A DNA stretch of 64,000 bases from Streptomyces cyaneus (GTDB lineage Bacteria > Actinomycetota > Actinomycetes > Streptomycetales > Streptomycetaceae): contig NZ_RQJW01000003.1 of the NCBI RefSeq assembly GCF_004028635.1, positions 744,001-808,000 of the forward strand, read 5' to 3'. Of the stretch, positions 19,627 to 29,288 are shown piece after piece (the first letter of the stretch is position 1; each line of letters opens with the position of its first letter). The notes under the pieces are model-generated. The model saw nothing but the letters and a program-made list of their open reading frames with translations, was not told the DNA's origin and made no database searches. The translations under genes and the position numbers were made by a program.

Positions 19627-21390
19627 TCACCGGTCCTTTTCGTCAGCATCGGCAGCGGCCGGGGACGCCGGAGAGACGGCGATGCGCCCGGCCCGCTCCA
19701 GCAGCTCGCCCTTCTTCACCTTGCCGGTGGTGGTCATGGGCAGGGCGTCGACGCACCGCACCACGGGCACCTTGTACGGGGCCATGTTCGCCCGCGCCCA
19801 CGCTCGCACGCCCTCGGCGTCCAGCGCGGCGCCGGGGCGGGGTTGGACGAACGCCAGCGGCACCTGGCCCCGTTGGGGATCGTCCATCGGTACCACCGCC
19901 GCGGTCAGCACATCCGGGTGCCGGGCCAGCAGCGCCTCCAGCTCGGACGGGAACACGCTCATACCCGAGACCTTGATCATCTCCTTGTTGCGGCCGAGGT
20001 AGTGCAGGCACCCGTCCTGGTCGATCATTCCGATGTCGCCGGTGTGCAGCCAACCGTCGCGCAGCACCCGGCTGGTGGCCTCCGGCTGCTGCCAGTATCC
20101 GGTGAGCAGGGAGGGAGAGCGTACGAGGATCTCGCCGCGTTCGCCCAGCGGCAGCGGTTCGGCGCTCTCCTCGTCGGCCACCATGAACTCGGTTCCCGGC
20201 ACGGGCAGTCCGCAGAAGACCGGCTCGGTCAGCAGGTCGTGATCCCCGTGCTGGAACCCGGTGGTGAAGGAGTCCGCGGTGTGCGTCTCGGTCATGCCGT
20301 ACGCCGCCTCCTGCAGCACGCTGTGCTCGCCGACCAGGGAGCTCCACCGGGCCCGGATCGCCGGCGTCAGCTTGCGCACGAACGACATGGCCCGCGGCTG
20401 CGCCAGGCTGGACAGGTCGGTGCCGGGCAGACCGGGGTGCTCCATCAGCTCGACGTAGTTGTCGACCGTGCCCAGCATCAACGTCACGTGGTACCGCTCG
20501 ATCGCCTGCAGCACGGCCTCGGGGTCCCACCGGGTGAGCAGCACGATGCCGCTGCCGGTGAGCAGCGGCAGCAGGATGCCGAAGTCCTCGCCGGCGATCC
20601 AGAAGACCGGCACGTAGATCAGCAGCACGTCGGGCTTGTCGCCGGAGAGGTCCATGCCGCTGGCGGCCGCCGCCGTCGCCGCGGTGTAGAGCATGTGCCG
20701 CTGGGAGTGTTCGCACCCCTTGGGCAGGCCGGTGGTCCCTCCGGTGTAGTTCAGGGCGGCGAGCGCATCCAGGTCGGCCGGCTCGTCCTGGCCGCGGGCG
20801 CCGCCGACGGCCTGTCCCCACCCAGTGCCGGTCGGGCCGGCACCCGCCAGGCCGGACGGCAGCGGCAACACCGGATCAGAGGGGAGCATGTCGGCGAGGC
20901 TGGTGACGAGCACGCTCCGTACGGCTGTGTCGGACCGCACCGCCTCGACCAGCGGCCGCAGGGTGTCGAGAGTGATCAGGATCTCCACCCCGGCGTCGGC
21001 CAGCTCGTGCCGCAGCTCGTACTCCCGGAACATCGGGTTCACCGGGACGTGCACGGCTCCGGCGCGCAGGATGCCGAGCATGGCGACGATGAACTGCGGG
21101 CAGTTGGGCAGGAACACCCCGACGCGGTCTCCGGGGCGTACGCCGCTGCGCTGCAGCCAGCCGCACAGCCGCGCGGTCAGGTCCTCCAGCGCCTCGTAGG
21201 TGATCTGCTCGCCGTAGAAGGTGATCGCGACGCGGTCGGGATGGCTCCGGGCCCAGTGCCGCAGGTGGTCGGTGAGCGGCCGCTGCCCGAGCGGGTACAC
21301 CACCTCCCTCGGCATCGAGGCCGGCCATACGCGCTGCTGGCGGGCCCGTACGTCGGCCAAGTACTCCTCCACGCGCGCGTTGTCCGCCAC
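19627..21390 (-). CDS. Acyl-CoA synthetase (AMP-forming)
   Basis: A 587-residue ANL-superfamily ligase that activates a carboxylic acid to its CoA thioester. Motifs: P-loop YTGGTTGLPKG, YGMTET, GWLHTGD and the C-terminal catalytic lysine in TTTGKVKKGEL. GTG at 21390 is chosen because GGAGG lies five bases upstream; an ATG 36 bases earlier has no ribosome site and sits in the probable operator. It directly precedes the single-chain carboxylase with a stop/start overlap, so the pair may convert a free acid to a carboxylated acyl-CoA. The chain length preference is unknown. Confidence 0.9.
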   Translation of the reverse strand: MADNARVEEYLADVRARQQRVWPASMPREVVYPLGQRPLTDHLRHWARSHPDRVAITFYGEQITYEALEDLTARLCGWLQRSGVRPGDRVGVFLPNCPQFIVAMLGILRAGAVHVPVNPMFREYELRHELADAGVEILITLDTLRPLVEAVRSDTAVRSVLVTSLADMLPSDPVLPLPSGLAGAGPTGTGWGQAVGGARGQDEPADLDALAALNYTGGTTGLPKGCEHSQRHMLYTAATAAAASGMDLSGDKPDVLLIYVPVFWIAGEDFGILLPLLTGSGIVLLTRWDPEAVLQAIERYHVTLMLGTVDNYVELMEHPGLPGTDLSSLAQPRAMSFVRKLTPAIRARWSSLVGEHSVLQEAAYGMTETHTADSFTTGFQHGDHDLLTEPVFCGLPVPGTEFMVADEESAEPLPLGERGEILVRSPSLLTGYWQQPEATSRVLRDGWLHTGDIGMIDQDGCLHYLGRNKEMIKVSGMSVFPSELEALLARHPDVLTAAVVPMDDPQRGQVPLAFVQPRPGAALDAEGVRAWARANMAPYKVPVVRCVDALPMTTTGKVKKGELLERAGRIAVSPASPAAADADEKDR

Positions 21391-21424
21391 GACGGCCTCC
21401 ACCCGGCTCTGGCATACCAACTGC

Positions 21425-21442
21425 ATACCAACTGGTCGGCAT
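21425..21442. promoter_or_regulatory. TetR-type imperfect palindrome before the acyl-CoA synthetase
   Basis: On the minus strand ATGCCGACCAGTTGGTAT, an 18-bp imperfect palindrome of the form common for TetR regulators of acyl-CoA genes (CCrACY/rGTYGG core). It is followed by a direct second half-site: the 11-mer AGTTGGTATGC occurs twice back to back. It lies 35 bases before the GTG start. No TetR gene is in the window, so the regulator would be encoded elsewhere. Confidence 0.45.
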
Positions 21443-22343
21443 GTGCCGCATCACCGTAAAGGGAGCCCGCGAGCCGGGACAAGGGTCCGGACGCAGCGGG
21501 AGCAAGCCGGGGGCTTCCGTCTCCTTGAACTGCGCGAGGCCGGGCCGGTGACTGCCGACCCGCCGACGATGATCCCCACACCGGCAGGTTACGAACAAGC
21601 CAGAGCCGCGCCAGGAGGCTCGTGCACGCGCCCGAAGTGCACTGGCGCAGTGGCGGCCCGGCCGCCACTGGACGCCCCTTGACGTCCACCTTTCACACCG
21701 AGGCAGGCCGGGACACCCAGGGCCGCCGGCGCAGAGCCCGAAGCCGCTTGGACATGCCGGCGGAAAGCCCTGTTCACGAACCCTTTTGGATCGACCGTGC
21801 GGGCCGAATCGACTCGCCCCGCGACTAATTGAATTCGATACGGGTGAATCGTGAATTGACGCAGCAGGGGCCGATACGAATCAAGCCCAGGCATGCGCGC
21901 AGTTCATCCATCGCCGGTCAGGGCGACGATCCACGCGCGGAGACCGTGTATTCGGCAATGGCGCTAATTCGGCTTCAGCACGGCTTCGCATCCCGGCATG
22001 CTCTGGGTGCCCAGGCGCCAGGGCCGATCACCGGTTGAGCAGGCGTCGGCCATGGCGCGATGGGAGGGGTCTGCGAGGACCGAGGACTGTTGAAAGCGGC
22101 AAGGACATCCGGGTGTCGCGCCGGGATGGGCCGCAGCCGCACGTTCAGCGCTTGCGGCCACACCATTTCCCCCGTTTTCCTCGCACTCCGTGAAGGCCGG
22201 CTATTGGGTCCCGGCTGCGGTCGGCAGACCATGCGCCGGAGCCGTCAATACCTGTCTCCTCCGATTGGCCCGGTGATCGAAGCAAAAGGAAATGCGCACG
22301 GCTGCGACATCGAAATTCAGCGCCCTATCGTCAGGAGCAGGTC
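21443..22343. other. 900-bp intergenic stretch
   Basis: No reading frame here resembles a known protein. The part from about 21820 to 21990 and again 22230-22300 is clearly less GC-rich than the flanks and probably holds the promoter of the RTX-protein gene that starts at 22344. Confidence 0.5.
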
Positions 22344-23117
22344 ATGAAGAGAACGCGTCATCACACCGTGGCACTTCTGGCCACGGTGTGCGGTTTCACT
22401 CTGTGCCTCACGGGCGTGGCCCGCGCGGCCGGCACACCGACGCCACACATTCTCGCCACGACGCTGGTGAACAAGACCGCCACCACCATCACGGTCACCG
22501 CCGGAGTCGGACGGGGCAACACGATCAGTGTCTGGCAGTCAGGCAGCAGCATCAGAATCAGAGACACCGGAGACACGGTCGCACCGTCCGGCGACTGCTA
22601 CGCCATCAGCACGACCGAAGTCGCGTGCAGGGCCGCCGACACCACCGAACTCGTGGTCAACGCCGGCGACCAGGACGACAACGTCACCTCCTCGCTGGCG
22701 GCCCTCGGCGTCACCCTCATCGGCGGGGCCGGCAACGACAGCCTCTACGGCGGATCCGCCAACGACACCCTCGAAGGCGACGAGGGATCCGACTTCCTCT
22801 CCGGCGGCGCAGGCAACGACACGCTGACCGGAGGAGCCGAGGCGGACAGGATCTTCGGCGGCTCCGGCAATGACTCCGTCGAGGGACGCGGCGGCTCGGA
22901 CATCGTGGACGGCGGCGCCGGCAACGACGTGATCTACGGCGGCAACGGCAACGAGCAGATCGTCGCCGGCACCGGCAACGACTACGCCGAGGGCGGCAAC
23001 GGCCGGGACACCATCGACGCCGTGGACAACGTCAGCGGCAACGACTACATCGAAGGCGGCGCCGACGTGGACGACTGCCGCGCCGATTTGGGCGACAACG
23101 TCAGCGGATGCCCCTGA
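22344..23117 (+). CDS. Secreted RTX (hemolysin-type calcium-binding) repeat protein 1
   Basis: 257 residues. The signal peptide is about residues 1-28 (basic MKRTRHH, hydrophobic core, cleavage near ARAAGT). A beta-rich domain with two cysteines spans 30-125. Then come about eight glycine-aspartate nonapeptides of the GGxGxDxUx type (GGAGNDSLYGG, GGAGNDTLTGG, GGSGNDSVEG, GGAGNDVIYGG) which form a calcium-binding parallel beta-roll. A cysteine-containing cap (DDCRADLGDNVSGCP) ends the chain. AGGAGC precedes the ATG. No type I secretion ATPase is nearby and a Sec signal is present, unlike Gram-negative RTX toxins. It is a tandem paralogue of the next gene. Confidence 0.88.
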   Translation: MKRTRHHTVALLATVCGFTLCLTGVARAAGTPTPHILATTLVNKTATTITVTAGVGRGNTISVWQSGSSIRIRDTGDTVAPSGDCYAISTTEVACRAADTTELVVNAGDQDDNVTSSLAALGVTLIGGAGNDSLYGGSANDTLEGDEGSDFLSGGAGNDTLTGGAEADRIFGGSGNDSVEGRGGSDIVDGGAGNDVIYGGNGNEQIVAGTGNDYAEGGNGRDTIDAVDNVSGNDYIEGGADVDDCRADLGDNVSGCP

Positions 23118-23182
23118 CCAGCGCGAGTGAGCAGCACGCCAGTACCCGTACAACAGCGAGACAACACGAAAGGCGGGCACCG

Positions 23183-23959
23183 ATGAGAACACGGAGTATC
23201 TGCACCGCGGTGGTGGCGATCGGCGCACTCACCTGCGCCCCACTGACCGCCGCCTCCGCCGCGCCCGGTGCGGCCCCCGGCGGGGGCCTGGCAGGCACCA
23301 CGGTCGTGCAGGAGGTGGGTGACACCCTGGTCGTCACAGCTGACCAGGGGGTGGCGAACGACATCACCATCCGGCGTCAGGGCAACGTTGTCGTAGTGAC
23401 GGACGCCGGGGACACCGTGGCCGCCGTCGCCCCGTGTCGGTCGACGGGGACGCACACGGCAGAGTGTCCGCTGCCCGTCACGTCGATACGGGTCAACGCC
23501 GACGACGCCGATGACAGCATCACCATCTCGCCGAACCTGGAGGCCGCCGGAACGGTGATCGGCGGTGCGGGTGACGACCGCCTCATCGGCGGCCCCCGGG
23601 CGGACCGGCTCGTCGGCGACGATCCGGCTGCCACCGGACTGCGGGCGACGCCGGGCAACGACACCATCAACGGCGGCCCCGGCCACGACACGATCTCCGG
23701 GCTGGCCGGCAACGACACCATCAATGGCAATGCCGGCAACGACACCCTCAACGGCGACAGCGGCAACGACACCCTCGGGGGTGACCAGGGCAACGACACC
23801 CTCGCCGGGGGCAGCGGCAACGACACGCACATCGGCAGCGAGGGCAACGACACCCTCAACGCCGTGGACAACGTGAGCGCCAACGACAGCCTCGACGGCG
23901 GCCTCGGCTTCGACACCTGCAACCGCGACACCGGCGACACGGCCCTCAACTGCCCCTGA
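23183..23959 (+). CDS. Secreted RTX repeat protein 2 (tandem paralogue)
   Basis: 258 residues. The signal peptide is MRTRSICTAVVAIGALTCAP to about residue 27. The N-terminal domain is similar in plan to the preceding protein (DITIRRQGNVVVVTDAGDTVA). The repeat region is unusually regular: GNDTI/GNDTL recurs about nine times at nine-residue spacing (ATPGNDTINGG to SEGNDTLNA). The cap ends NRDTGDTALNCP, matching the upstream paralogue. AAAGGCGGG sits about eight bases before ATG at 23183. The two genes are 65 bases apart on one strand and probably arose by duplication. A calcium-dependent extracellular structural role is inferred. Confidence 0.88.
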   Translation: MRTRSICTAVVAIGALTCAPLTAASAAPGAAPGGGLAGTTVVQEVGDTLVVTADQGVANDITIRRQGNVVVVTDAGDTVAAVAPCRSTGTHTAECPLPVTSIRVNADDADDSITISPNLEAAGTVIGGAGDDRLIGGPRADRLVGDDPAATGLRATPGNDTINGGPGHDTISGLAGNDTINGNAGNDTLNGDSGNDTLGGDQGNDTLAGGSGNDTHIGSEGNDTLNAVDNVSANDSLDGGLGFDTCNRDTGDTALNCP

Positions 23960-24159
23960 TCAACGACCCTTCGTACGGCCCGCGACAGTTCCCCGGTACT
24001 GCACCGCACTCTGTCGTCGGGAAGCGCTGTGAGCTGTACGTCGACAGCCTCGCCCGCAACACGTTCGAGAACGCCCGCACCACGAAAATGCACAACAAGA
24101 TCTCATCCCACGACTGGGTGAGCGCGAGCGCCTGCACCACCTACTCGTACATCTCCTAA
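23959..24159 (+). pseudogene. C-terminal fragment of a small secreted protein
   Basis: In the frame shifted by one from the RTX stop, the sequence reads through CELYVDSLARNTFENARTT to HNKISSHDWVSASACTTYSYIS and a TAA at 24157. Streptomyces secreted proteins of unknown function end this way (C-x-x-YVDS, then CTTYSY). No start codon, signal peptide or N-terminal half exists; the frame simply emerges from the end of the RTX gene. It looks like the tail of a deleted third secreted-protein gene. Confidence 0.5.
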
Positions 24160-24170
24160 ACCGCCCCATC

Positions 24171-24208
24171 CGGTGCCTCTCGGGGCCGAGTCGCCCCGAG
24201 AGGCACCG
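24171..24208 (+). terminator. Rho-independent-like hairpin after the RTX pair
   Basis: Arms CGGTGCCTCTCGGGG (24171-24185) and its exact complement (24194-24208), a 15-16 bp stem with a loop of about 6-8 bases. It stands 12 bases after the stop of the secreted-protein fragment and ends the RTX transcription unit. Confidence 0.8.
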
Positions 24209-24573
24209 CTACCGCGCAGCCAAATCTATGCAGGCCAGAGACACACCAGCAGACCGCCGCCCTGGCGACCGAAACGGGTGGTGCCACGGCGGCCCGGCGA
24301 CCTCCAGGGCAGCCACCCGGCGCCGCAGTTCCTCCAACTCGCCGCGCTCCCGGCCCGAGAGACCTCCGTCACCGCTGTCGCTCGGTCACCAGCAGATGTG
24401 AGTGGCGCACAACGCGTCACGTAGGCGGACGAGGCGAGTGAACCGCGTTTTTTGGAAGTGCGAAGGCCACGCCCCGATGCTGCAATTGAGGTGCGCGCCC
24501 CGATGCTGAGGCGGGTGTGTCACAGGGGGCTGCCGCGAGCACGAGCACGAGCACGAGCACCAGAGGCGACACC
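24209..24573. other. Intergenic stretch with a hexamer repeat
   Basis: No gene is supported between the terminator and the DUF6325 gene. Positions about 24537-24560 hold a tandem GAGCAC hexamer (four to five copies) just upstream of the likely GTG start; it would add a Ser-Thr tract if translation began at an upstream GTG. Confidence 0.5.
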
Positions 24574-25017
24574 GTGAGCGACGAATTCGACGAAGTGGGC
24601 CCGATCGACTACCTGGTCGTGGAGTTCCCCGGCAACCGGATGACAGGCGAGGGCTTCCCCCTCCTGGTCGATCTCGTGGACCGCGGCCTCATTCGGATCA
24701 TGGACCTGGTGTTCGTCAGAAAGGACGAAGACGGATCCGTGACCGGCATGGAGATCGCCGATCTCACCGGCGACGGGGCCCTCGACCTGGCCGTCTTCGA
24801 GGGCGCGTCATCCGGTCTCCTGGACCAGGACGACATCGACGAGGCCGGTACCGCACTGGAACCCGGCAGTTCCGCCGGCATCCTGATCTACGAGAACCTT
24901 TGGGCCGCGCCCTTCGCCGCGGCCCTGCGCCGTGGAGGCGCAAGGATGGTCGCGTCCGGGCGGATCCCGGTGCCCGACCTCGTCGCCGCCCTCGACGCGA
25001 CCGAGGCCGCCCACTGA
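24574..25017 (+). CDS. DUF6325/DUF1269-like protein
   Basis: 147 residues, soluble and acidic. Recognisable segments are GPIDYLVVEFPGNRMTGEG, a VDRGLIRIMDLVFVRKDEDG strand-helix, an AVFEGASSGLL loop and the amphipathic LIYENLWAAPFAAALRRGGA. This is the pattern of DUF6325 proteins, which commonly stand next to SHOCT-domain genes in Streptomyces, as here. GTG at 24574 is chosen for GAGG seven bases upstream; an upstream GTG at 24517 would add a hexamer-encoded Ser-Thr tract. Function unknown. Confidence 0.8.
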   Translation: MSDEFDEVGPIDYLVVEFPGNRMTGEGFPLLVDLVDRGLIRIMDLVFVRKDEDGSVTGMEIADLTGDGALDLAVFEGASSGLLDQDDIDEAGTALEPGSSAGILIYENLWAAPFAAALRRGGARMVASGRIPVPDLVAALDATEAAH

Positions 25018-25254
25018 ACAGCAACCGTGGCGGTTCAAGGGCAGCTGGGAAGCAGGCCGTGCAAGGTCTCGTACGTGGGGACAAGGTCGGCCTCTGGGCA
25101 GCGCCCGTGGCCCGTGCGCTGCGACGCGGCGGGGCCGAGGCGGTGCCAGTGGGCGCATCTCCGTCGACGGCGGCCGGCGGGGCCGCAGCCCGCTGAGAGC
25201 GGCGTACGCCCCCCATCGCCGCACCACCCACGGATCACAGGGGAGATGAATGAC

Positions 25255-25575
<321 letters not shown>

Positions 25576-25611
25576 CATGCAGGGAACGGGAACGGGGGGT
25601 GCACGGGCCGA

Positions 25612-26020
25612 GGCCTCCGACTGCCCCCGCTGCTCGTCTTGCACGAACTCGAGCACCTGCTGTGGGCCGAACTGCCCGCGGAGCTGGGTTGGGACACCCC
25701 TGCGTGGTGGTGGCCGCTGCCGCTGCTGGCGCTCGCCGGCATCGCCGTCGGTCTCGTGGTCCGGCACCTGCCGGGAGCCGGCGGCCACGTTCCCGCCGCC
25801 GGTCTGCACGCCCCGGGGCTGTCCCTGGCCGCCCTGCCGGAGTCGTCCTTGCGGCCGTGGCCGGCCTGCCGCTGGGCGCCACCCTCGGCCCCGAAGCCCC
25901 GTTGATCGCGCTCGGCGGCGGTCCGGCCCTGCTCTTCGCATGGCTGGCCCGAGCCCCTGTGACCCAGCAGAGCACCGCTCTCCTCGGAGCGGACGATGCC
26001 GCTGCGGTACGGAACACCGC
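25612..26020 (+). pseudogene. Frameshifted N-terminal part of a ClC-type chloride channel
   Basis: One frame gives LLVLHELEHLLWAELPAELG then LALAGIAVGLVVRHLPG, and after about 25845 another frame continues VVLAAVAGLPLGATLGPEAP then LIALGGGPALLF. GxxLGPEAPL is the selectivity-filter signature of ClC channels, and HELEHLLW is typical of the first helices of actinobacterial members. The frame changes once, and the remaining nine or so helices are missing. A decayed, truncated gene. Confidence 0.7.
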
Positions 26021-26695
26021 CAGGCACCCGCGACGACCATGTCGGATGCTGGTGCCGGGACAACGGCCCAGCCACGGCCCGCTACGGACAGCGCCGAGGA
26101 GCATCGCGACCGCCTCTGAGGCCCCTCGACGCGCGGGCCGGGACCTCACCTGCCGGCTCGCAGACGCTCTGTCCCGTCAGCCGGCGGCCGATCAGCACAC
26201 CGAGCACCATCGCCTGTTGCGCGTGATCTCCCGTCCAGGTGCGCCGCGCAGTCCCAGCAGCGGCGCTGGGCCGACGCCGGATGGAGCAGCACGTACAGTG
26301 CGTCCTGGTGGTGGCATCCGCCAGAGGCGTAAGGACAGCGCTCGCCTTCATCTCGACCCCCAACCGATCCGTCCGGCCCCGTCTCCTCGCCATCGCGCGG
26401 TGGGCCGTCCTTCTCCAGCCGAGGGACTCGTCGCCGGGGAGCTGAGCAGGTCCAAGACCATGGGCGATCCCATCAGGCACCGTAGGGGTCGAGCCCGTGC
26501 ACGGCCGTGATCCGCCGCATCTCTTGACGGGTGACCCGTTCGCCCCCGTGTGAGCCCCTCGTGCGGCGGAGTGCCGTAGCCCGCTTCGTCGCGCACTCTG
26601 GAGGTGGAAAGGAGCGTCGATGGAGACTTGCGCAGGGGCGCCGTCGGCAGCAGGGATCCGGACACCATGCCGGGCACCATGTGCGTCGACGACTG
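26021..26695. other. Unassigned stretch after the chloride-channel remnant
   Basis: No reading frame here matches a family I recognise. A good ribosome site (AAAGGAG, five bases before ATG at 26620) opens only a 30-codon frame that does not continue into the YihY gene. The stretch may be remnant coding sequence. Confidence 0.4.
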
Positions 26696-27679
26696 ATGCG
26701 GCGCGGGGGTAGGCGCAGGGGCGCCGGCAAGCGGCCGGGTCGGCCCGACGGGATGCGGCGCGAAAGCGGCGACCGGCGGCGGATCCGCTCCCTGCTGCGC
26801 GTGTCATGGTGGCGTGCCCGTATCAGGGAACTGACTGCCTGGCAGAAAGGCTTCCATGCGCGGGTGGAGACCCGCTTCCCGGTGGTCACAGGGCTCGTGG
26901 ACCGCATGGTGTCGGTGAACATCTTCGACTCCGCCACTCGCATCGCGGCGCAGTGCTTCCTGACCGCCGTTCCGTTGCTGTTCGTGGTGGGTGCGTACGC
27001 GCCGGCGGCGGTGCGGGACCAGGTCTCCGCATCAGTCAGTGCCGTCTTCGGTCTGACCGGGCAGGCGAAGGACGAGGTGAAGCAGGCGTTCCAGCCCCCT
27101 GCCGACGATCTGCGCCAGGCGACCGGCCTGGTAGGCCTGCTCATGGTGCTGCTGTCGGCCACCGCGGTGAGTCGCGCGGTGCAGCGACTGTGCAGACGGG
27201 CCTGGCTACTGCCCCGGACGGGGGCGAAAGTCGCTCCGTGGAGGTGGCTGGCGTGGATCGTCCTGTGGCTCGGCGCGCTGGTCGTGCAAGGGCTGCTGCA
27301 CAACGGGTTCGGTCAAGGGGTGGTGCTGGGATTTCCGGTCATCCTGGTCATGCACGCGGCCATGTGGTGGTGGACCCAGCACCTTCTGCTGGCCGGCGTC
27401 GTCCGCTGGGCGCCCCTCCTGCCTGGGGCCGTCATCACGGCGATCGCGGTCAGCGGTCTGTCCGTGACCGCGCACTTCTACATGCCACGGGCACTCAACC
27501 GGGCCTTGGCCGACTACGGTTCCGCGGGGTCGGTCTTCATCCTGCTGTCCTGGCTGATCATCGTGTGTGTGGCCGTCGCCATCGGCCTCAGTGCGGGGGC
27601 AGTACTGTCCCAGGAGCCCTATCTGAAGCGCCGCCTCGGAACCCCTACGTCGCCACCTGGTGAGACCGAACACGCGTGA
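26696..27679 (+). CDS. YihY/BrkB-family inner-membrane protein
   Basis: About 327 residues with a basic N-terminal tail and six hydrophobic segments (for example IAAQCFLTAVPLLFVVGAY, TGLVGLLMVLLSATAVS, VILVMHAAMWWWTQHLLLA and VFILLSWLIIVCVAVAIGLS). The pattern and the order of charged loops fit the YihY/virulence-factor-BrkB family of unknown function. The start is uncertain: in-frame ATGs at 26696 and 26753 both lack a clear ribosome site, and the frame is open from 26531. The C-terminus ends KRRLGTPTSPPGETEHA. Confidence 0.75.
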   Translation: MRRGGRRRGAGKRPGRPDGMRRESGDRRRIRSLLRVSWWRARIRELTAWQKGFHARVETRFPVVTGLVDRMVSVNIFDSATRIAAQCFLTAVPLLFVVGAYAPAAVRDQVSASVSAVFGLTGQAKDEVKQAFQPPADDLRQATGLVGLLMVLLSATAVSRAVQRLCRRAWLLPRTGAKVAPWRWLAWIVLWLGALVVQGLLHNGFGQGVVLGFPVILVMHAAMWWWTQHLLLAGVVRWAPLLPGAVITAIAVSGLSVTAHFYMPRALNRALADYGSAGSVFILLSWLIIVCVAVAIGLSAGAVLSQEPYLKRRLGTPTSPPGETEHA

Positions 27680-28166
27680 CTGCCCCCGCGTGCTACCGGT
27701 GCGGGGCTGCCGTGAGACCGGAACCGACTCCCCCGCCATGGGCGCGACGCGAGTGTCCACGCGTCCGGGGTCGGTGCGCGAGAGCTGGTCGATCAGCGTC
27801 GGCGGACGCTGTTCGGCGGTGCCCACCGCTGCGTCCCGTAACCGGCGCAGAGCGGCGGACCTCCGCACCATCGAAGGCCGGATCTTCGTCACTCTGGTCG
27901 TAGCTTCTTCGGTGATCCTTTTGCCCGTCGCCTCTGCCTCCTCCCGTCGGGCGGCCGCGCCTCGGGGCGCCTCTCTACGCACCTGCGCGGCATCCACTCT
28001 TCACGGACCCCGAAGCAAGCCCTCCCAACCCGCTTCTCTCGCCGTCGCGCTCGGCCTGCCGGCCTCGGCCCAACCATCGGACTGACACGGGCTCGGCGGG
28101 GCGCCCCACCCAGGCGGCGGAGCCTGCATAACGTACAGAGAGATCACCACCTGCCCGGGAGTACCC
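27680..28166. other. Unassigned stretch before the PP2C gene
   Basis: No convincing gene. A minus-strand frame starting at 27997 encodes a basic, helix-rich peptide (including EEATTRVTKIRPSMVRR and TLIDQLSRTDPGRVDTRV) that looks like real protein for about 95 residues before running antisense through the YihY gene. I could not assign it. It may be a truncated gene. Confidence 0.4.
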
Positions 28167-29288
28167 ATGATCGGTCCCCGCCGAGTGAGGCCCTCCGACG
28201 CCCTCGATGCGATCGAGCCTCCGGGCAACGCCGAGCTGGCCGTCGGCGTGGTGTCGGTGACGGCCTTGGTGGAGGCCCTCGGTGTCCTGTCCGGATCCAA
28301 GGTGTGGCTCCTCGGCCTCCTGGTCTTCCTGCCGGGTACGGCGTCGGCGCTGTGCACCGTCCGGCAGACGAAGTTCGTCGCCGCCTGGACCACGGTCGTC
28401 GTCACACTCACCGTGCTGCTGCGGGGCGGCGACGTGGGCCGGTGGCTCGACCGGGCCCTGCTCGTGCTGCTCACCCTCGCCCTGGCAGTGACCTCCGTCT
28501 ACGCCTGCCACCGGCGTGTCAAGCGCGAGCACGCGATGCTCCGCCTGCGCTCCACCGCCGCCGCCATGCAGCGGCACATCCTGCACCCCCTGCCCCTGGT
28601 CACCGACGACGTCATGGTCAACGGCGTCTACGAACCCGTACAGGAGGACCGGCTCGTCGGCGGTGACATCTACGAGGTTGTCGCCTCGCCCTGGGGGACA
28701 CGGGTGCTGATCGGTGACGTCCAGGGCAAGGGACTCGCCGCCGTGGGGGCCGCGTTCGCCGTCATCGGTGCCTTCCGCGAGGCGGCCCACCGGGAGCCCA
28801 CGCTCACCGCACTCGTCGACGCCCTGGACGCCTCGGTCGTCCGGCACAACGCATACGCCGAACAGAACAGCGACGACGAGCGGTTCGTGACCGCGCTCGT
28901 CATCTCCATCGACGTCGGTGCCGAGGCGCAGGTCGTCAACTGCGGGCACATCCCACCGCGGTTGGTGCACGACGGCATCGTCACCACACCGCCGCTGGAG
29001 TCGGGGGTCCCGCTCGGTCTCGCCGAACTGGCCTCCGAACCGACCACCGTGGGCTGGTTCGAGTTCCCTGCCGGTTCGACACTGCTGCTGACCACCGACG
29101 GCCTCACCGAGACCCGCGCTGCCGACGGCACGTTCTACCCGGTCGACGAGCGGCTGACGAAACACCTCGACCTCTCCACCACCAAACTGCCCCAGGCCCT
29201 GTACGCAGACGCCCGCGCCTTCGCCGGCAGCGGCAACCAGCACGACGACGTCGCCGTCCTGACCGTCCGCCGCACTCCCTTCCACTGA
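28167..29288 (+). CDS. Membrane-anchored PP2C/SpoIIE-type serine phosphatase
   Basis: 373 residues. Four hydrophobic segments occupy about residues 20-112, followed by a short linker and a PP2C (SpoIIE/RsbU) domain from about 140: GGDIYEVV supplies the first metal-binding Asp, then IGDVQGKGLAA, NCGHIPPRL, LLTTDGLTETR and the final HDDVAVLTVR. Such enzymes dephosphorylate anti-anti-sigma factors in partner-switching stress pathways; the target is unknown. GGGAG precedes the ATG. It converges on the hybrid kinase gene, which carries its own PP2C domain. Confidence 0.9.
   Translation: MIGPRRVRPSDALDAIEPPGNAELAVGVVSVTALVEALGVLSGSKVWLLGLLVFLPGTASALCTVRQTKFVAAWTTVVVTLTVLLRGGDVGRWLDRALLVLLTLALAVTSVYACHRRVKREHAMLRLRSTAAAMQRHILHPLPLVTDDVMVNGVYEPVQEDRLVGGDIYEVVASPWGTRVLIGDVQGKGLAAVGAAFAVIGAFREAAHREPTLTALVDALDASVVRHNAYAEQNSDDERFVTALVISIDVGAEAQVVNCGHIPPRLVHDGIVTTPPLESGVPLGLAELASEPTTVGWFEFPAGSTLLLTTDGLTETRAADGTFYPVDERLTKHLDLSTTKLPQALYADARAFAGSGNQHDDVAVLTVRRTPFH

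Noticed and set aside
19348..21459. 703-codon plus-strand frame over the acyl-CoA synthetase
   Set aside because: Antisense shadow lacking any family motif.
23640..23900. Repeated GGCAACGACACC motif as a DNA repeat array
   Set aside because: It simply encodes the GNDT nonapeptides of the RTX protein in frame; no separate DNA element is needed.
27206..27997. 264-codon minus-strand frame as one intact gene
   Set aside because: Its second part is antisense to the YihY gene and shadow-like; only the first 95 codons look protein-like and I could not assign them.
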